Assembly: GCF_000384315.1 (NCBI RefSeq)
Contig: NZ_ARVW01000001.1
Coordinates: 6,803,001 to 6,867,000, forward strand
Direction of reading: 5' to 3'
Source: Amycolatopsis nigrescens CSC17Ta-90
Lineage (GTDB): Bacteria; Actinomycetota; Actinomycetes; Mycobacteriales; Pseudonocardiaceae
DNA: 64,000 bases
The notes under the pieces are model-generated. The model had not been told where the DNA came from and made no database searches. It saw only the letters and a program-made list of their open reading frames with translations. Position 1 is the stretch's first letter. Each line of letters starts with the position of its first letter. Of this stretch, positions 40,224 to 48,851 are shown in pieces. The position numbers were made by a program, and so were the translations under genes.

Positions 40224-40280
40224 ACGTGGGACTCGCCGCACGCGAACGTGGAACTCGCGGTGTCCGAAGGCGGGACTCGC
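40224..40280. repeat. 22-nt-periodic three-token array in the csoR region
   Basis: ACGTGGGACTCGC (40224-40236), ACGTGGAACTCGC (40246-40258) and AGGCGGGACTCGC (40268-40280) share the core GGRACTCGC with starts exactly 22 nt apart, separated by unrelated 9-nt spacers. The array lies between CsoR boxes 2 and 3 in the divergent promoter region. No inverted partner is visible here. The design recalls the 21-nt array at 1658-1811. Confidence 0.65.
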
Positions 40281-40301
40281 GCGAGGCGGCCGCCGGTCAC
40301 G

Positions 40302-40330
40302 TTGACTGCCCTACCCCCCTAGGGTATCGT
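40302..40330 (+). promoter_or_regulatory. csoR: csoR promoter with CsoR operator box 3
   Basis: TTGACT (40302-40307) and TATCGT (40325-40330) are 17 nt apart. The box TACCC-CCCTA-GGGTA (40312-40326) fills the spacer and touches the -10, so apo-CsoR would block transcription of csoR-copZ and the genes behind. This geometry equals boxes 1 and 2. Confidence 0.75.
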
Positions 40331-40362
40331 TGGCAGGGTCGACATGGAGCGAGGAGACGGTC

Positions 40363-40644
40363 ATGAGGGGTTACGGCAACGACAAGGACGGCTATCTCAA
40401 GCGGCTGCGCCGGATCGAAGGTCAGATCCGCGGGTTGCAGCGGATGGTGGAGAACGACGAGTACTGCATCGACGTGCTGACTCAGATCTCGGCCGCGACC
40501 AAGGCGCTGCAGTCGGTGTCCCTCGGGCTGATCGACGAGCATCTGAAGCACTGCGTAGCCGAAGCGATCGCCGAGGGTGGCGACACGGCCACCGAGAAGG
40601 TCCGCGAGGCCAGCGACGCGATCGCCCGACTGGTCAAGTCCTGA
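40363..40644 (+). CDS. csoR: copper-sensing transcriptional repressor CsoR
   Basis: The 93-residue all-helical protein has the CsoR/FrmR layout (GYLKRLRRIEGQIRGLQRMV) and the full C-H-C copper(I) ligand set: Cys35, His60 and Cys64. These correspond to Cys36, His61 and Cys65 of the mycobacterial protein. Copper binding releases the tetramer from TACCC-N5-GGGTA sites. I chose ATG 40363, preceded by GAGGAGA; a longer frame starting upstream would run through the promoter. It is followed after 36 nt by copZ, then a secreted His-rich protein and CopA, so the whole set forms one copper-efflux operon. Confidence 0.93.
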   Translation: MRGYGNDKDGYLKRLRRIEGQIRGLQRMVENDEYCIDVLTQISAATKALQSVSLGLIDEHLKHCVAEAIAEGGDTATEKVREASDAIARLVKS

Positions 40645-40680
40645 CCACCAGCAACAGCAACAAATAACGAGGAGCGAACC

Positions 40681-40890
40681 ATGGCAGAGGTCACCTACAC
40701 CGTCACCGGCATGACCTGCGAGCACTGCGTCCGCGCGGTCACCGAGGAGGTCGGCAAGATCGACGGCGTGACCGAGGTTTCGGTCGACCTGCCCAGCGGC
40801 GCCGTCACCGTCACCGGCTCCCAGGAACCCGGCCTCGCGGATGTGCGAGCGGCCGTCGAAGAAGCCGGATATGAGCTGACCGCCGCGTAG
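40681..40890 (+). CDS. copZ: CopZ-like copper chaperone
   Basis: The 69-residue protein is a single heavy-metal-associated domain with the copper(I) site MTCEHC (Cys at about residues 14 and 17) in TVTGMTCEHCVRAVTEEVGK. It ends in EAGYELTAA, with the length expected of CopZ. It would carry copper(I) to the N-terminal domain of CopA, encoded 1 kb downstream. ACGAGGAGCG precedes the ATG. It is co-transcribed with csoR. Confidence 0.9.
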   Translation: MAEVTYTVTGMTCEHCVRAVTEEVGKIDGVTEVSVDLPSGAVTVTGSQEPGLADVRAAVEEAGYELTAA

Positions 40891-40936
40891 CGCGGAGGCT
40901 CCCTGACCGCGGGCGGCCTGCCCGCAGAGGATGGAC

Positions 40937-41878
40937 ATGAACACTGCCATGAAGTTCTCCGCCTACGGTGTAGCGCTCGCACTGGTCGCCGGTGGCGGCT
41001 GGGCGGCCGGCACCGCTGTCGGTCCCTTCGCCGGTGCTGCCGGCGCGCGCGGCGGCGAGGACGCCGGGCACGGGGACACCCACAGCGGCACCGTCGCGGA
41101 GACTGCGCAACCCGACCAGCCCGGCGGGCTGGCGTCATCCAGGGGCGGCTACACCCTCACGCCCACCGACACGACGCTCACCGCGGGGACAGCTCAACCC
41201 TTCACCTTCCAGATCACCGGCCCCGACGGGCGCCCGGTCACCCGGTTCGACGTCGAGCACGAGAAGCGGCTGCACCTGATCGTGGTGCGCCGGGACACCG
41301 CCGGTTACCAGCACCTGCATCCCGAACTCGCCGCGGACGGCACCTGGACGGTGCCGCTGAACCTGCCGCAGGCCGGCAGCTACCGCGCTTTCGCCGACTT
41401 CACCCCGGCCGGCGGGGAAGGGATGACCCTCGGCGTCGACCTCGCCACGGCGGGCTCCTACCAGCACGTCGAATACCCGCCCGCACGTGACGCCTCCGTG
41501 GACGGTTACCAGGTGCGCCTGGACGGCGAGCTGATCCCGGGGCGTTCCTCGAAGGTGACCCTGTCCGTGACCAAGGACGGCAGGCCGGTCACCGATCTGC
41601 AGCCGTACCTCGGCGCCTACGGGCACCTGGTCGCGCTGCGCGGCGGCGACCTGGCCTACCTGCACGTGCACCCGGACGGCGCGCCCGGCGACGGCCGGAC
41701 ACCCGCCGGGCCGGCGGTCACCTTCTACGCGGAGGTCCCCTCGGCCGGTACCTACCGGCTGTTCCTGGACTTCCAGCACGCCGGGACGGTCCGCACCGCC
41801 GAGTTCACCGCGCCCACCACAAGCACCCCCCAGCCCCAGGCGCCCGCGACCGGTGACGGTCACGGCGGCCACGGCTGA
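40937..41878 (+). CDS. exported His-rich protein of the copper operon
   Basis: The 313-residue protein has an N-terminal hydrophobic segment (YGVALALVAGGGWAAG) acting as signal or anchor, then His-rich AGHGDTHSG. Two beta-sandwich-like halves follow, with HLIVVRRDTAGYQHLHPELA and HLVALRGGDLAYLHVHPDGA, and a GDGHGGHG tail. The H-x-H pairs in both halves look like metal sites. Relatives are found beside copper ATPases in actinobacteria and may buffer or sense copper outside the cell. ATG 40937 has GAGG 6 nt upstream; the ATG at 40931 is too near it. It lies between copZ and copA. Confidence 0.78.
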   Translation: MNTAMKFSAYGVALALVAGGGWAAGTAVGPFAGAAGARGGEDAGHGDTHSGTVAETAQPDQPGGLASSRGGYTLTPTDTTLTAGTAQPFTFQITGPDGRPVTRFDVEHEKRLHLIVVRRDTAGYQHLHPELAADGTWTVPLNLPQAGSYRAFADFTPAGGEGMTLGVDLATAGSYQHVEYPPARDASVDGYQVRLDGELIPGRSSKVTLSVTKDGRPVTDLQPYLGAYGHLVALRGGDLAYLHVHPDGAPGDGRTPAGPAVTFYAEVPSAGTYRLFLDFQHAGTVRTAEFTAPTTSTPQPQAPATGDGHGGHG

Positions 41879-41902
41879 TCCGCGAGAAGGAAGGAGAGCC
41901 CG

Positions 41903-44194
41903 ATGACTTCGAACGTGGACGCCAGGCTCACCGCCGGCCGCGGTGAGGTCGAGCTGGCGATCGGCGGGATGACCTGCGCATCCTGCGCGATGCGGGTCGA
42001 GAAGAAGCTCAACAAGCTGGACGGCGTCACCGCCACGGTCAACTACGCCACCGAGAAGGCCAAGGTCGCCTACCCCGACGGCGTCGAACCCGAACAGCTG
42101 GTCCAGCAGGTGGAGGCCGCCGGCTACACCGCCACCCTGCCGACGCCGAGAAGCGCGAAAAGCACGGAAGGCGCGGAAGGTGAAGGGGGCGAAGAAGATC
42201 CGACGCGGTCGCTGCGGCAGCGCTTGATCGTCTCGGTGCTGCTGTCGGTGCCGGTGATCGCGATGGCGATGGTGCCCGCGCTGCAGTTCACCTACTGGCA
42301 GTGGATCTCGCTGGTGCTGGCCGCACCGGTGGTCGTGTGGGCCGCGGAGCCGTTCCACGAGGCGGCGTGGGCCAACCTGCGGCACGGCGCCGCGACCATG
42401 GACACGCTGATCTCGATGGGCACCCTGGCCGCGTTCGGGTGGTCGCTGTACGCGCTGCTGTTCGGCAGCGCGGGCGTGCCCGGCATGACCCATCCGTTCA
42501 GCCTGACCAGCCCGCCGATGGCCGGTGACGGGAACATCTATCTGGAGGTCGCCGCCGGGGTGACCACCTTCATCCTGGCCGGGCGCTACTTCGAGGCCCG
42601 CTCGAAGCGAACCGCCGGTGCCGCCCTGCGCGCCCTGCTGGAACTGGGCGCCAAGGAGGTCGCCGTGCTGCGGGACGGCGGCGAGCAGCGCATCCCCACC
42701 GATCAGCTGGTGGTGGGGGACCGGTTCGTGGTCCGGCCCGGCGAGAAGATCGCCACCGACGGAATCGTCGACGAGGGCAGCTCCGCGGTGGACGCGAGCA
42801 TGCTCACCGGCGAATCGGTGCCGGTGGAGGTCCGGCCGGGCGACGCCGTGGTCGGCGCGACGGTGAACGCCGGCGGACGGCTGGTCGTGCGGGCCACCCG
42901 GATCGGCTCGGACACCCAGCTCGCGCAGATGGCCAAGCTGGTGGAGGACGCCCAGACCGGCAAGGCGCAGGTGCAGCGGCTTGCCGACCGGGTCTCGGCG
43001 ATCTTCGTGCCGATCGTGATCGCCTTGGCGCTGGGCACACTGGCGTTCTGGCTCGGTGCGGGCGGCACCGCGTCGGCGGCGTTCACCGCGGCGGTGGCGG
43101 TGCTGATCATCGCCTGCCCGTGCGCACTCGGCCTGGCCACCCCGACCGCGCTGCTGGTCGGCACCGGGCGGGGCGCCCAGCTCGGCATCCTGATCAAGGG
43201 CCCCGAGGTGCTGGAGTCCACCCGGCGGGTGGACACGGTCGTGCTGGACAAGACCGGCACCGTCACCACCGGGCAGATGTCGCTGGTGGACGTGCACGTG
43301 ACCGAAGGTGCCGACACCGAAGAGGTGCTGCGCCTTGCCGGAGCGCTGGAGGACGCCTCCGAACATCCGATCGCGCAGGCCATCGCCCGCGACGCCCGCG
43401 AGCGAATCGGCACGCTCCCGGCGGTCGAAGGCTTCGAGAACACCGAAGGCCTTGGGGTGCAAGGAGTCGTCGACGGTCACGCGGTACTCGTCGGCAGGAC
43501 GGCGCTGCTCGAGCAGTGGAGTCAGCACCTGCCCGCGGATCTCGCGGCCGCGAAGGCCGAAGCCGAGCAGCAGGGCCGCACCGCGGTCGCCGTCGGCTGG
43601 GACGGGCGGGCACGCGCGGTGCTGGTGGTCGCCGACACGGTCAAGGCCACCTCGGCGGAGGCCGTCGGGCGGCTGCGGGCGCTGGGACTCACCCCGGTGC
43701 TGCTGACCGGGGACAACGAGGCGGTGGCCAGGACGGTGGCCGCCGAGGTCGGCATCGAGCAGGTGATCGCCGAGGTGCTGCCCAAGGACAAGGCCGACGT
43801 GATCGCCGGGCTGCAGGCCGAGGGCAAGGTGGTGGCCATGGTCGGCGACGGGGTCAACGACGCCGCCGCACTGGCCAAGGCCGACCTCGGCCTTGCCATG
43901 GGCACCGGCACCGACGTCGCCATCGAGGCGGGCGACCTCACCCTGGTGCGGGGCGACCTGCGGGCGGCCGCGGACGCGATCCGGCTGTCCCGCCGGACGC
44001 TGCGGATCATCAAGGGCAACCTGTTCTGGGCGTTCGCCTACAACGTGGCCGCACTGCCGCTGGCCGCGGCCGGTCTGCTGAACCCGATGCTGGCCGGTGC
44101 CGCGATGGCCGTCAGCTCGGCGTTCGTGGTCTCGAACAGCCTGCGGCTCCGCGGTTTCCGCGGTACGGACGGCCCGGCCGCGAAAGCGAACTGA
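41903..44194 (+). CDS. copA: copper(I)-translocating P1B-type ATPase
   Basis: The 763-residue protein has an N-terminal heavy-metal domain ([20 protein letters not shown]), eight membrane segments, and the actuator TGES. The transport-site CPC is in [15 protein letters not shown] near residue 403. The phosphorylation loop [10 protein letters not shown] is near 450, the nucleotide-domain His-Pro in [12 protein letters not shown], and the hinge [10 protein letters not shown] near 650. The membrane-8 motifs YNVAALPLA and [15 protein letters not shown] mark copper(I) specificity. It exports copper with CopZ as the donor. A 14-bp hairpin ends the operon. Confidence 0.95.
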   Translation: MTSNVDARLTAGRGEVELAIGGMTCASCAMRVEKKLNKLDGVTATVNYATEKAKVAYPDGVEPEQLVQQVEAAGYTATLPTPRSAKSTEGAEGEGGEEDPTRSLRQRLIVSVLLSVPVIAMAMVPALQFTYWQWISLVLAAPVVVWAAEPFHEAAWANLRHGAATMDTLISMGTLAAFGWSLYALLFGSAGVPGMTHPFSLTSPPMAGDGNIYLEVAAGVTTFILAGRYFEARSKRTAGAALRALLELGAKEVAVLRDGGEQRIPTDQLVVGDRFVVRPGEKIATDGIVDEGSSAVDASMLTGESVPVEVRPGDAVVGATVNAGGRLVVRATRIGSDTQLAQMAKLVEDAQTGKAQVQRLADRVSAIFVPIVIALALGTLAFWLGAGGTASAAFTAAVAVLIIACPCALGLATPTALLVGTGRGAQLGILIKGPEVLESTRRVDTVVLDKTGTVTTGQMSLVDVHVTEGADTEEVLRLAGALEDASEHPIAQAIARDARERIGTLPAVEGFENTEGLGVQGVVDGHAVLVGRTALLEQWSQHLPADLAAAKAEAEQQGRTAVAVGWDGRARAVLVVADTVKATSAEAVGRLRALGLTPVLLTGDNEAVARTVAAEVGIEQVIAEVLPKDKADVIAGLQAEGKVVAMVGDGVNDAAALAKADLGLAMGTGTDVAIEAGDLTLVRGDLRAAADAIRLSRRTLRIIKGNLFWAFAYNVAALPLAAAGLLNPMLAGAAMAVSSAFVVSNSLRLRGFRGTDGPAAKAN

Positions 44195-44199
44195 CCGGC

Positions 44200-44240
44200 C
44201 TGCCGCCCCGACTGTCCACAACGGATAGTCGGGGCGGCAG
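44200..44240. terminator. bidirectional hairpin terminator, 14-bp stem
   Basis: CTGCCGCCCCGACT-type arm 44200-44213 pairs perfectly with 44227-44240 around a 13-nt loop. It lies between the copA stop (44194) and the stop of the convergent beta-lactamase gene (44266), so it can terminate both. Confidence 0.8.
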
Positions 44241-44265
44241 ACCGTGTTGTCCTGGTTGTGCCGGC

Positions 44266-45180
44266 TCAGCTTCCGGGGGCGAGGCTGCCGGGGAGCAGCC
44301 GGGCGGTGTCGGCGATCAGCAGGTCGTCATAGGCCGCGTCCTGGGTGTGCTTGGTCGACAGCACGGCCAGCACGATCGGCGTGCCGTCGGCGGTCCATGC
44401 CACGCCGACGTCGTTGGTGGTGCCGTAGTCGCCGGAGCCGGTCTTGTCGCCAAGCTCCCAGTCGTCGGGCAGCCCGGCCCCGAACCGCTTGCCGCTGGTG
44501 GTGTTCGCCTTCAGCCAGCCGGTCAGCCGGGCGCGGTCCCCGGGGTCGAGCGCGTCGCCGAGCACCAGCCGGCCGTAGTCGCGCCCGATCGCGCCGGGGG
44601 TGGTGGTGTCGCGCGGGTCGCCGGGGATGGCGGTGTTCAGCTCGGGCTCCCACCGGTCGAGGCGGGTGCGGTGGTCGCCGATCGAGCGGCAGAACCCGGT
44701 GACACCGCCGGGGCCACCGAGCTGGCGGAGCAGCAGGTTCCCCGCGGTGTTGTCGCTGTAGCAGATCGCCGCGGCGCAGAGGTCGCCGACGCGCATGCCC
44801 TCGCCCACGTGGTCCTTGGTGATCGGGGAGCCGTTCACCAGGTCCTTTTCGGTGTAGCGGATGACCTTGTCCAGGAACTCCCCGTCGCGGTCCAGGTCGC
44901 GCAGGACGGCCGCGGCGGCAAGGGTTTTGAACGTCGAGCAGAGCGGGAACCGTTCCTGCGCGCGATAGGCCACCGTCGCGCCGGTCTTGGTGTTGACCGC
45001 GTAGACGCCCAGCCGGGCGCTGTGCCGTTGTTCCAGCGCGCGGAGTTCGCGGTAGATGGTTGAGCCATCCGCCGCCGACGCGGGAATCCCGCCGAGGTAG
45101 CCGGTCGTCAGCAGACCGGCAGACACGGCGAGTCCGCCGCGCAGCATCGAACGACGGGAAAGGGACACGTTGCGGGTCAT
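44266..45180 (-). CDS. blaL: class A beta-lactamase, Tat-exported (BlaL-like)
   Basis: The 304-residue protein begins with a Tat signal (LSRRSMLRGGLAVSAGLL). It has all class A motifs: STFK with the nucleophile Ser near residue 82, YSDN near 141, the omega-loop EPELN with the general-base Glu, and DKTGSGDYG near 248. It hydrolyses beta-lactams outside the membrane. It is divergent from a LysR gene followed by a cytoplasmic serine-lactamase-like gene, the exact arrangement of blaL-blaA-blaB in Streptomyces cacaoi, where both regulators are needed for induction by beta-lactams. ATG 45180 follows GGAGT. Confidence 0.92.
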   Translation of the reverse strand: MTRNVSLSRRSMLRGGLAVSAGLLTTGYLGGIPASAADGSTIYRELRALEQRHSARLGVYAVNTKTGATVAYRAQERFPLCSTFKTLAAAAVLRDLDRDGEFLDKVIRYTEKDLVNGSPITKDHVGEGMRVGDLCAAAICYSDNTAGNLLLRQLGGPGGVTGFCRSIGDHRTRLDRWEPELNTAIPGDPRDTTTPGAIGRDYGRLVLGDALDPGDRARLTGWLKANTTSGKRFGAGLPDDWELGDKTGSGDYGTTNDVGVAWTADGTPIVLAVLSTKHTQDAAYDDLLIADTARLLPGSLAPGS

Positions 45181-45255
45181 CGGCACTCCGTTGAGGGTTG
45201 AGGATCGAGGGTCACGGATTCGGCGTCGACCCGAGCCAACCAGCGGCACCGTTCC

Positions 45256-45298
45256 ATGTCCAAGACACATAATTGAACGACCCATACCTTTTTGATAT
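45256..45298. promoter_or_regulatory. two LysR (BlaA) boxes in the bla promoter region
   Basis: ATGTCCAAGACACAT (45256-45270) and ATACCTTTTTGATAT (45284-45298) each have the AT-N11-AT form with the T-N11-A spacing of LysR sites. Their centres are 28 bp apart, between the divergent bla and LysR genes. The second ends 11 bp before the LysR start codon. Confidence 0.6.
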
Positions 45299-45308
45299 AG
45301 ATGGAGCG

Positions 45309-46256
45309 ATGGACCTGCTCGCGCACCTGGAGGCGTACGTCGCCGTAGCGGAGGAGGAGAGCTTCACCGCCGCCGCCGACCTTCTCGACATCGCGCAGCC
45401 GGTGCTCAGCCGGCGGATCAAGCTCCTCGAACAGCACCTCGGTGGCGAGCTGTTCGACCGTTCCCGGCGCCAGATCAGCAGTACCGACCTCGGCGTGCTG
45501 CTGCTTCCGCACGCCAAGGACGTACTGGGCCGCGTCGACCAGCTGCGCCAGGTGGCCAGGACGGCGCTGACCTCGGCGGCGCACGCGCTCGGGGTGCCAC
45601 CGGACTGCGACCCGGTGGCACTGGCCAGGGTGATCCGTGCCGGACGGGAGCGGGGCGTGACGATCGGCGTGCACGAACTGCCCGCCGAGGAACGGGCGGC
45701 CGGCCTGACGGAGGGCGCGCTGGCCTCCGCGCTGCTGCGGGTGCCGCCGGAGACCGCGACCCAGGTCGTCCCGCTCGGCCTGGCCTCCGCGGCCCCGCCG
45801 TCCGGCTCGCCCGGCCGGGCCGCGCACCTGGAAGACCTGCGGCCACGTCGAGGCGCCGGCGGCGAAGTGTCGCCGTCGATCCTCGTCACCGCCGAGGACG
45901 GGATCGGCTTCGCGGCCGAGCGGTTCCGCAAGGCCGCCGCCCGTGCCGGCCTGTCGGAGGGACGCGTCCGGGAGGTCGCATCGGCCGCCACCGCGGTGGC
46001 CGAAACGCTCGCCGGGCATGCCGTGCTGCTCTGCGCCGAGCCGTTCGCCCGCCGCCACGACCTGGCGTGGTCACCGTTGGCGGACACGGCTTTGCATCGC
46101 GGGTACGAGCTCGCGACGGCCGGCCGTCGCGCGGCGCCCGACTGGCTGGCACCGCTGCTCGCCGACGCGATCGGAGCCGGCACCGCCCGGAAGTCCACCG
46201 CGGCAGGAGGTCCGGAAGGGCCGGACGCCCGTGCCCGGCTGGCGGCGCGCGGATGA
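45309..46256 (+). CDS. blaA: LysR-family activator of the beta-lactamase gene (BlaA-like)
   Basis: The 315-residue protein starts MDLLAHLEAYVAVAEEESFT, followed by the LysR winged helix (AAADLLDIAQPVLSRRIKLL). An effector domain follows from about residue 95. It is divergent from the class A beta-lactamase gene and overlaps the next gene by 4 bp (ATGA), as blaA and blaB do in S. cacaoi, where BlaA is the transcriptional activator. ATG 45309 is chosen; GGAG lies only 2 nt upstream, so translation may be weak. This is not the AmpR of enterobacteria, although the logic is similar. Confidence 0.85.
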   Translation: MDLLAHLEAYVAVAEEESFTAAADLLDIAQPVLSRRIKLLEQHLGGELFDRSRRQISSTDLGVLLLPHAKDVLGRVDQLRQVARTALTSAAHALGVPPDCDPVALARVIRAGRERGVTIGVHELPAEERAAGLTEGALASALLRVPPETATQVVPLGLASAAPPSGSPGRAAHLEDLRPRRGAGGEVSPSILVTAEDGIGFAAERFRKAAARAGLSEGRVREVASAATAVAETLAGHAVLLCAEPFARRHDLAWSPLADTALHRGYELATAGRRAAPDWLAPLLADAIGAGTARKSTAAGGPEGPDARARLAARG

Positions 46257-47206
46257 CCCGGATGTCCCCACCCCGTCCGGCGTATGTCGCCACCACCGCC
46301 GAACTCCTGTCCGTCGCCGAGTCGATCGCCGGGCAGTGGCGGCAGGTCGGTGCCGCCGGCCACCTGCTCGCCCGCAACATCGACACCGGCGAGGAACTCG
46401 GGTTCGACGTGTCCGCGCCGGTGCCGCTGGCGTCGGTGGTGAAGGTCCCGCTGGCGCTGGTGGTGCTGGACCGGATCGCGGGGAGGACGCTCGATCCGGC
46501 GATGCCGGTGACCGTCGACCCGGCGACGAAGAGCCTGGGCCCGACCGGGGTGGCCGCGTTCCGGTACGCCACGACGCTGGCCGTCGCCGACCTGATCCAC
46601 CAGATGCTGACGGTCAGCGACAACGCCAGCGCGGACGCGTTGTTCGACCTGATCGGGGTGGAGGCGGCCGACGAGCGCCTGCGCGAATGGGGATGCGCGG
46701 GAATCCGGGTCCGGCACCGCATGCACCGGATGTACGAATGCGCCGCCGGTGTCGCCGGCGACGACTTCGGGCTGGCACTGGAACTCGCGATCCGCGACGA
46801 CCGTGATGGCCGCGATGGTACTGCCGGCCGGCATTCCATCGAGACCCTCGATCCCGCCTACGCCAACGTCGGCAGCGCGGCGGCGCTGGTCGAGCTGCTG
46901 CAGCGGATCTGGCTCGACCGGATCTCGCACCCGGAGGCCACCGCCGAGCTACGCCGGCTGATGGCGCTGCAGGTCTTCAACCAGCGCCTCTCCAGCGACC
47001 TGCGCGCGGACACCGTGCGGGTCAGCGGCAAGACCGGCACCTTCCTGCACCTGCGGCACGAGATCGGCGTGGTCACCTCGGATTCCGGTGACCGGGTGGC
47101 GATCGCCGCGCTCACCCGGTCCCACCGCCGGGCGAGCATCGCGCACGACATCGATCTCGCCATCGGTGCCGCCGCCCGTTCCGCGTTCGAGAGCCTGCGC
47201 CGCTGA
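46253..47206 (+). CDS. blaB: cytoplasmic penicillin-recognising regulator of the beta-lactamase gene (BlaB-like)
   Basis: The 317-residue protein has a beta-lactamase/PBP fold with S61-V-V-K64, S122-D-N124 and K260-T-G262 in correct order and spacing. It has no signal peptide, so it stays inside the cell. A clear E-x-x-L-N omega-loop motif was not found. The same set of features, including SVVK, is described for S. cacaoi BlaB, which together with BlaA is required for beta-lactamase induction but is not itself a lactamase. It is translationally coupled to the LysR gene. It ends 14 nt from the convergent YbaB-like gene. Confidence 0.85.
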   Translation: MTRMSPPRPAYVATTAELLSVAESIAGQWRQVGAAGHLLARNIDTGEELGFDVSAPVPLASVVKVPLALVVLDRIAGRTLDPAMPVTVDPATKSLGPTGVAAFRYATTLAVADLIHQMLTVSDNASADALFDLIGVEAADERLREWGCAGIRVRHRMHRMYECAAGVAGDDFGLALELAIRDDRDGRDGTAGRHSIETLDPAYANVGSAAALVELLQRIWLDRISHPEATAELRRLMALQVFNQRLSSDLRADTVRVSGKTGTFLHLRHEIGVVTSDSGDRVAIAALTRSHRRASIAHDIDLAIGAAARSAFESLRR

Positions 47207-47220
47207 GGTTGTCGGCGGGC

Positions 47221-47757
47221 TCAGGGCGGGCGGACCAGCCAGCTGCTCGGCGGGCCTTCGTCCTCATCGGACCGCCGCGCCCGCTGTTCAGCCGCCCGTC
47301 GATCCGGTGGCCTCGTGTCGTTCGCCGGGCGCAGGATGGGTGAATCCGTTTGCTGGGGCGGAGTTCCGGCGGGTGCGGCGAGCAACGTCACCGGCCCGTC
47401 GTCCGGAGCGGGCAGCAGCCCTGCCGGCAGCTCGCTGAGCACGCCCTCGTTCCGCAGCCCTTCGTAGGTCTGCGCGACCTGGCCGCGAGCGTGTGCGGCG
47501 GCCCGCCGCACGACGACCGTGATCACGCGCGCCAGCTCGGCCGGCTTGGCCGCCCGCACCCCGGCGGCCAGCTCCAGCCCGGTGAGCAGGCCGGTGCTGT
47601 CCACTGTGGCCCGCACCAGCCCGTCGCCGGACGCCGCCGAGCCCCGCACCGCGGCGGTTCGCTGTTCGGCCCATTCCAGTGCCTGGCGCCGGCGGGTCGT
47701 TTTCTCCCGCAGCGCCTCCGATCTGGCCGCCAGTCGCGCGGACCGGTCGTCGTTCAC
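47221..47757 (-). CDS. YbaB/EbfC-like protein of an ESX-associated gene set
   Basis: The 178-residue protein starts at a GTG that overlaps the preceding stop (GTGA). Residues of about 10-110 resemble YbaB/EbfC nucleoid-associated proteins (SGDGLVRATVDSTGLLTGLEL, then ARVITVVVRRAAAHARGQV). A Pro/Arg-rich unstructured tail follows from about residue 115. In actinobacteria, YbaB-like genes of this type commonly lie beside WXG100 and EspC-like genes, and their role there is unknown. It is the last gene of the chain running from 50822 down to 47221. Confidence 0.65.
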   Translation of the reverse strand: MNDDRSARLAARSEALREKTTRRRQALEWAEQRTAAVRGSAASGDGLVRATVDSTGLLTGLELAAGVRAAKPAELARVITVVVRRAAAHARGQVAQTYEGLRNEGVLSELPAGLLPAPDDGPVTLLAAPAGTPPQQTDSPILRPANDTRPPDRRAAEQRARRSDEDEGPPSSWLVRPP

Positions 47758-48851
47758 CGCGCGAGCCCGCCGTCGGGGGAGGTCGCGTTCTCGTCGTAGA
47801 TGTCCGGACCGCGCTTGCCCCTCGGCTCGTCCGGTGCGTCGGGATCACCCTGGTAGCCGGGTATCCACACCACGTCCCGGTCCTCGGCCTTGTCCTTGGG
47901 CACCTTGTTCTCCGGCGGCCGCAGGAAGTGATCCCGCTCGTGGTCGCGGCCGACTTCCGGTTCCGCCACCAGATCGTCGTCGCGCACGCCGCGCCGGTCC
48001 CGCGCGGGTTGGTCGTCCGGATGAAACTGGTCCTGGTCGAACTCGTCGTCGGTGATGATCGCCGGTCGTGCCGGACGCAGCCGATTCGGGTGGAAGTCGT
48101 CGACGCTCTGGTCCGCCGGTTTGGCATCGGTGAGGAAGACCGTCACCTCGTACAGCGCCTTCTCGACCCGGTATCGGCTCTCCCTGGCCTCGTCGAGAAT
48201 GCCCCGGCCCTGCGACACCATGTCGAGGATCACGTCGCCCTCCGTCGACCCGCCGACCTCGATGATCCTCTTGCTGAGCGGGCCGGTGGCCAACGCGTTG
48301 CCGGCCGCGGCGAGGGCTCCGGTAGCACCACCGGTCACCAGCCCGGCCCCGAACTCGACGACCGATCTGAGGATGGTGAGTCTCATCCGCTCGTTCCTGT
48401 CGGCTCTTTCTTCGGCCACCTTGTCCAGCGCGTCATGGGTTTGCTCGACCAGCTCGTTGACGTCGTTGTGCAGCGAGCTCAGGAGTTCCTGGTAAGCCTC
48501 CACCGAGCGCAGGGCGGCGTCGATGATCGTCCGGACGTTGTGCACCGCGTCTTTCATCCGGCCCAGGTATTCGTCGAACTCTCGGGCGGCGTCACCCCGC
48601 CAATCGGCGAGATCGCTCCGGGCGCTGTCGAAAGTGCTGCTCTCGTCCTGTTCGAGGATTTTCATGGCGCTTCTCAGGTAATTCATAATCGAATTGGTGG
48701 AGTCCGGGTCGCCGGACGCGAATTCGATGAACATGTCCCGGATCGACTGCTCGGTTTGAGCGGGGTCGTTACCGAATCCTTCCAGGGAGTTCTCGCGCCA
48801 GATCTCCCGGAACGTAGCGGAGTGCATCGCCATGTCGTCGGCCCAGGTCAT
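47754..48851 (-). CDS. WXG100-like ESX secretion-associated protein
   Basis: The 365-residue protein is helical and acidic over residues 1-170, with a W-x-G turn in DLADWRGDAAREFDEYLGRM near residue 83. This fits the helix-turn-helix hairpin of WXG100/LXG substrates. A small hydrophobic stretch (FGAGLVTGGATGALAAAG) follows at about 168-185. The charged, disordered tail from about 250 is rich in Asp, Arg and Pro and has no toxin motif I recognise. Its start codon overlaps the stop of the EspC-like gene and its stop overlaps the YbaB-like start, so all three are translated together. It is probably a secreted or cell-surface protein, which is an inference. Confidence 0.65.
   Translation of the reverse strand: MTWADDMAMHSATFREIWRENSLEGFGNDPAQTEQSIRDMFIEFASGDPDSTNSIMNYLRSAMKILEQDESSTFDSARSDLADWRGDAAREFDEYLGRMKDAVHNVRTIIDAALRSVEAYQELLSSLHNDVNELVEQTHDALDKVAEERADRNERMRLTILRSVVEFGAGLVTGGATGALAAAGNALATGPLSKRIIEVGGSTEGDVILDMVSQGRGILDEARESRYRVEKALYEVTVFLTDAKPADQSVDDFHPNRLRPARPAIITDDEFDQDQFHPDDQPARDRRGVRDDDLVAEPEVGRDHERDHFLRPPENKVPKDKAEDRDVVWIPGYQGDPDAPDEPRGKRGPDIYDENATSPDGGLAR

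Noticed and set aside
41135-44221. 1028-codon open frame antisense to copA
   Set aside because: It is rich in Arg, Gly, Gln and His with no domain and mirrors the third-codon GC bias of copA, so it is a shadow frame.
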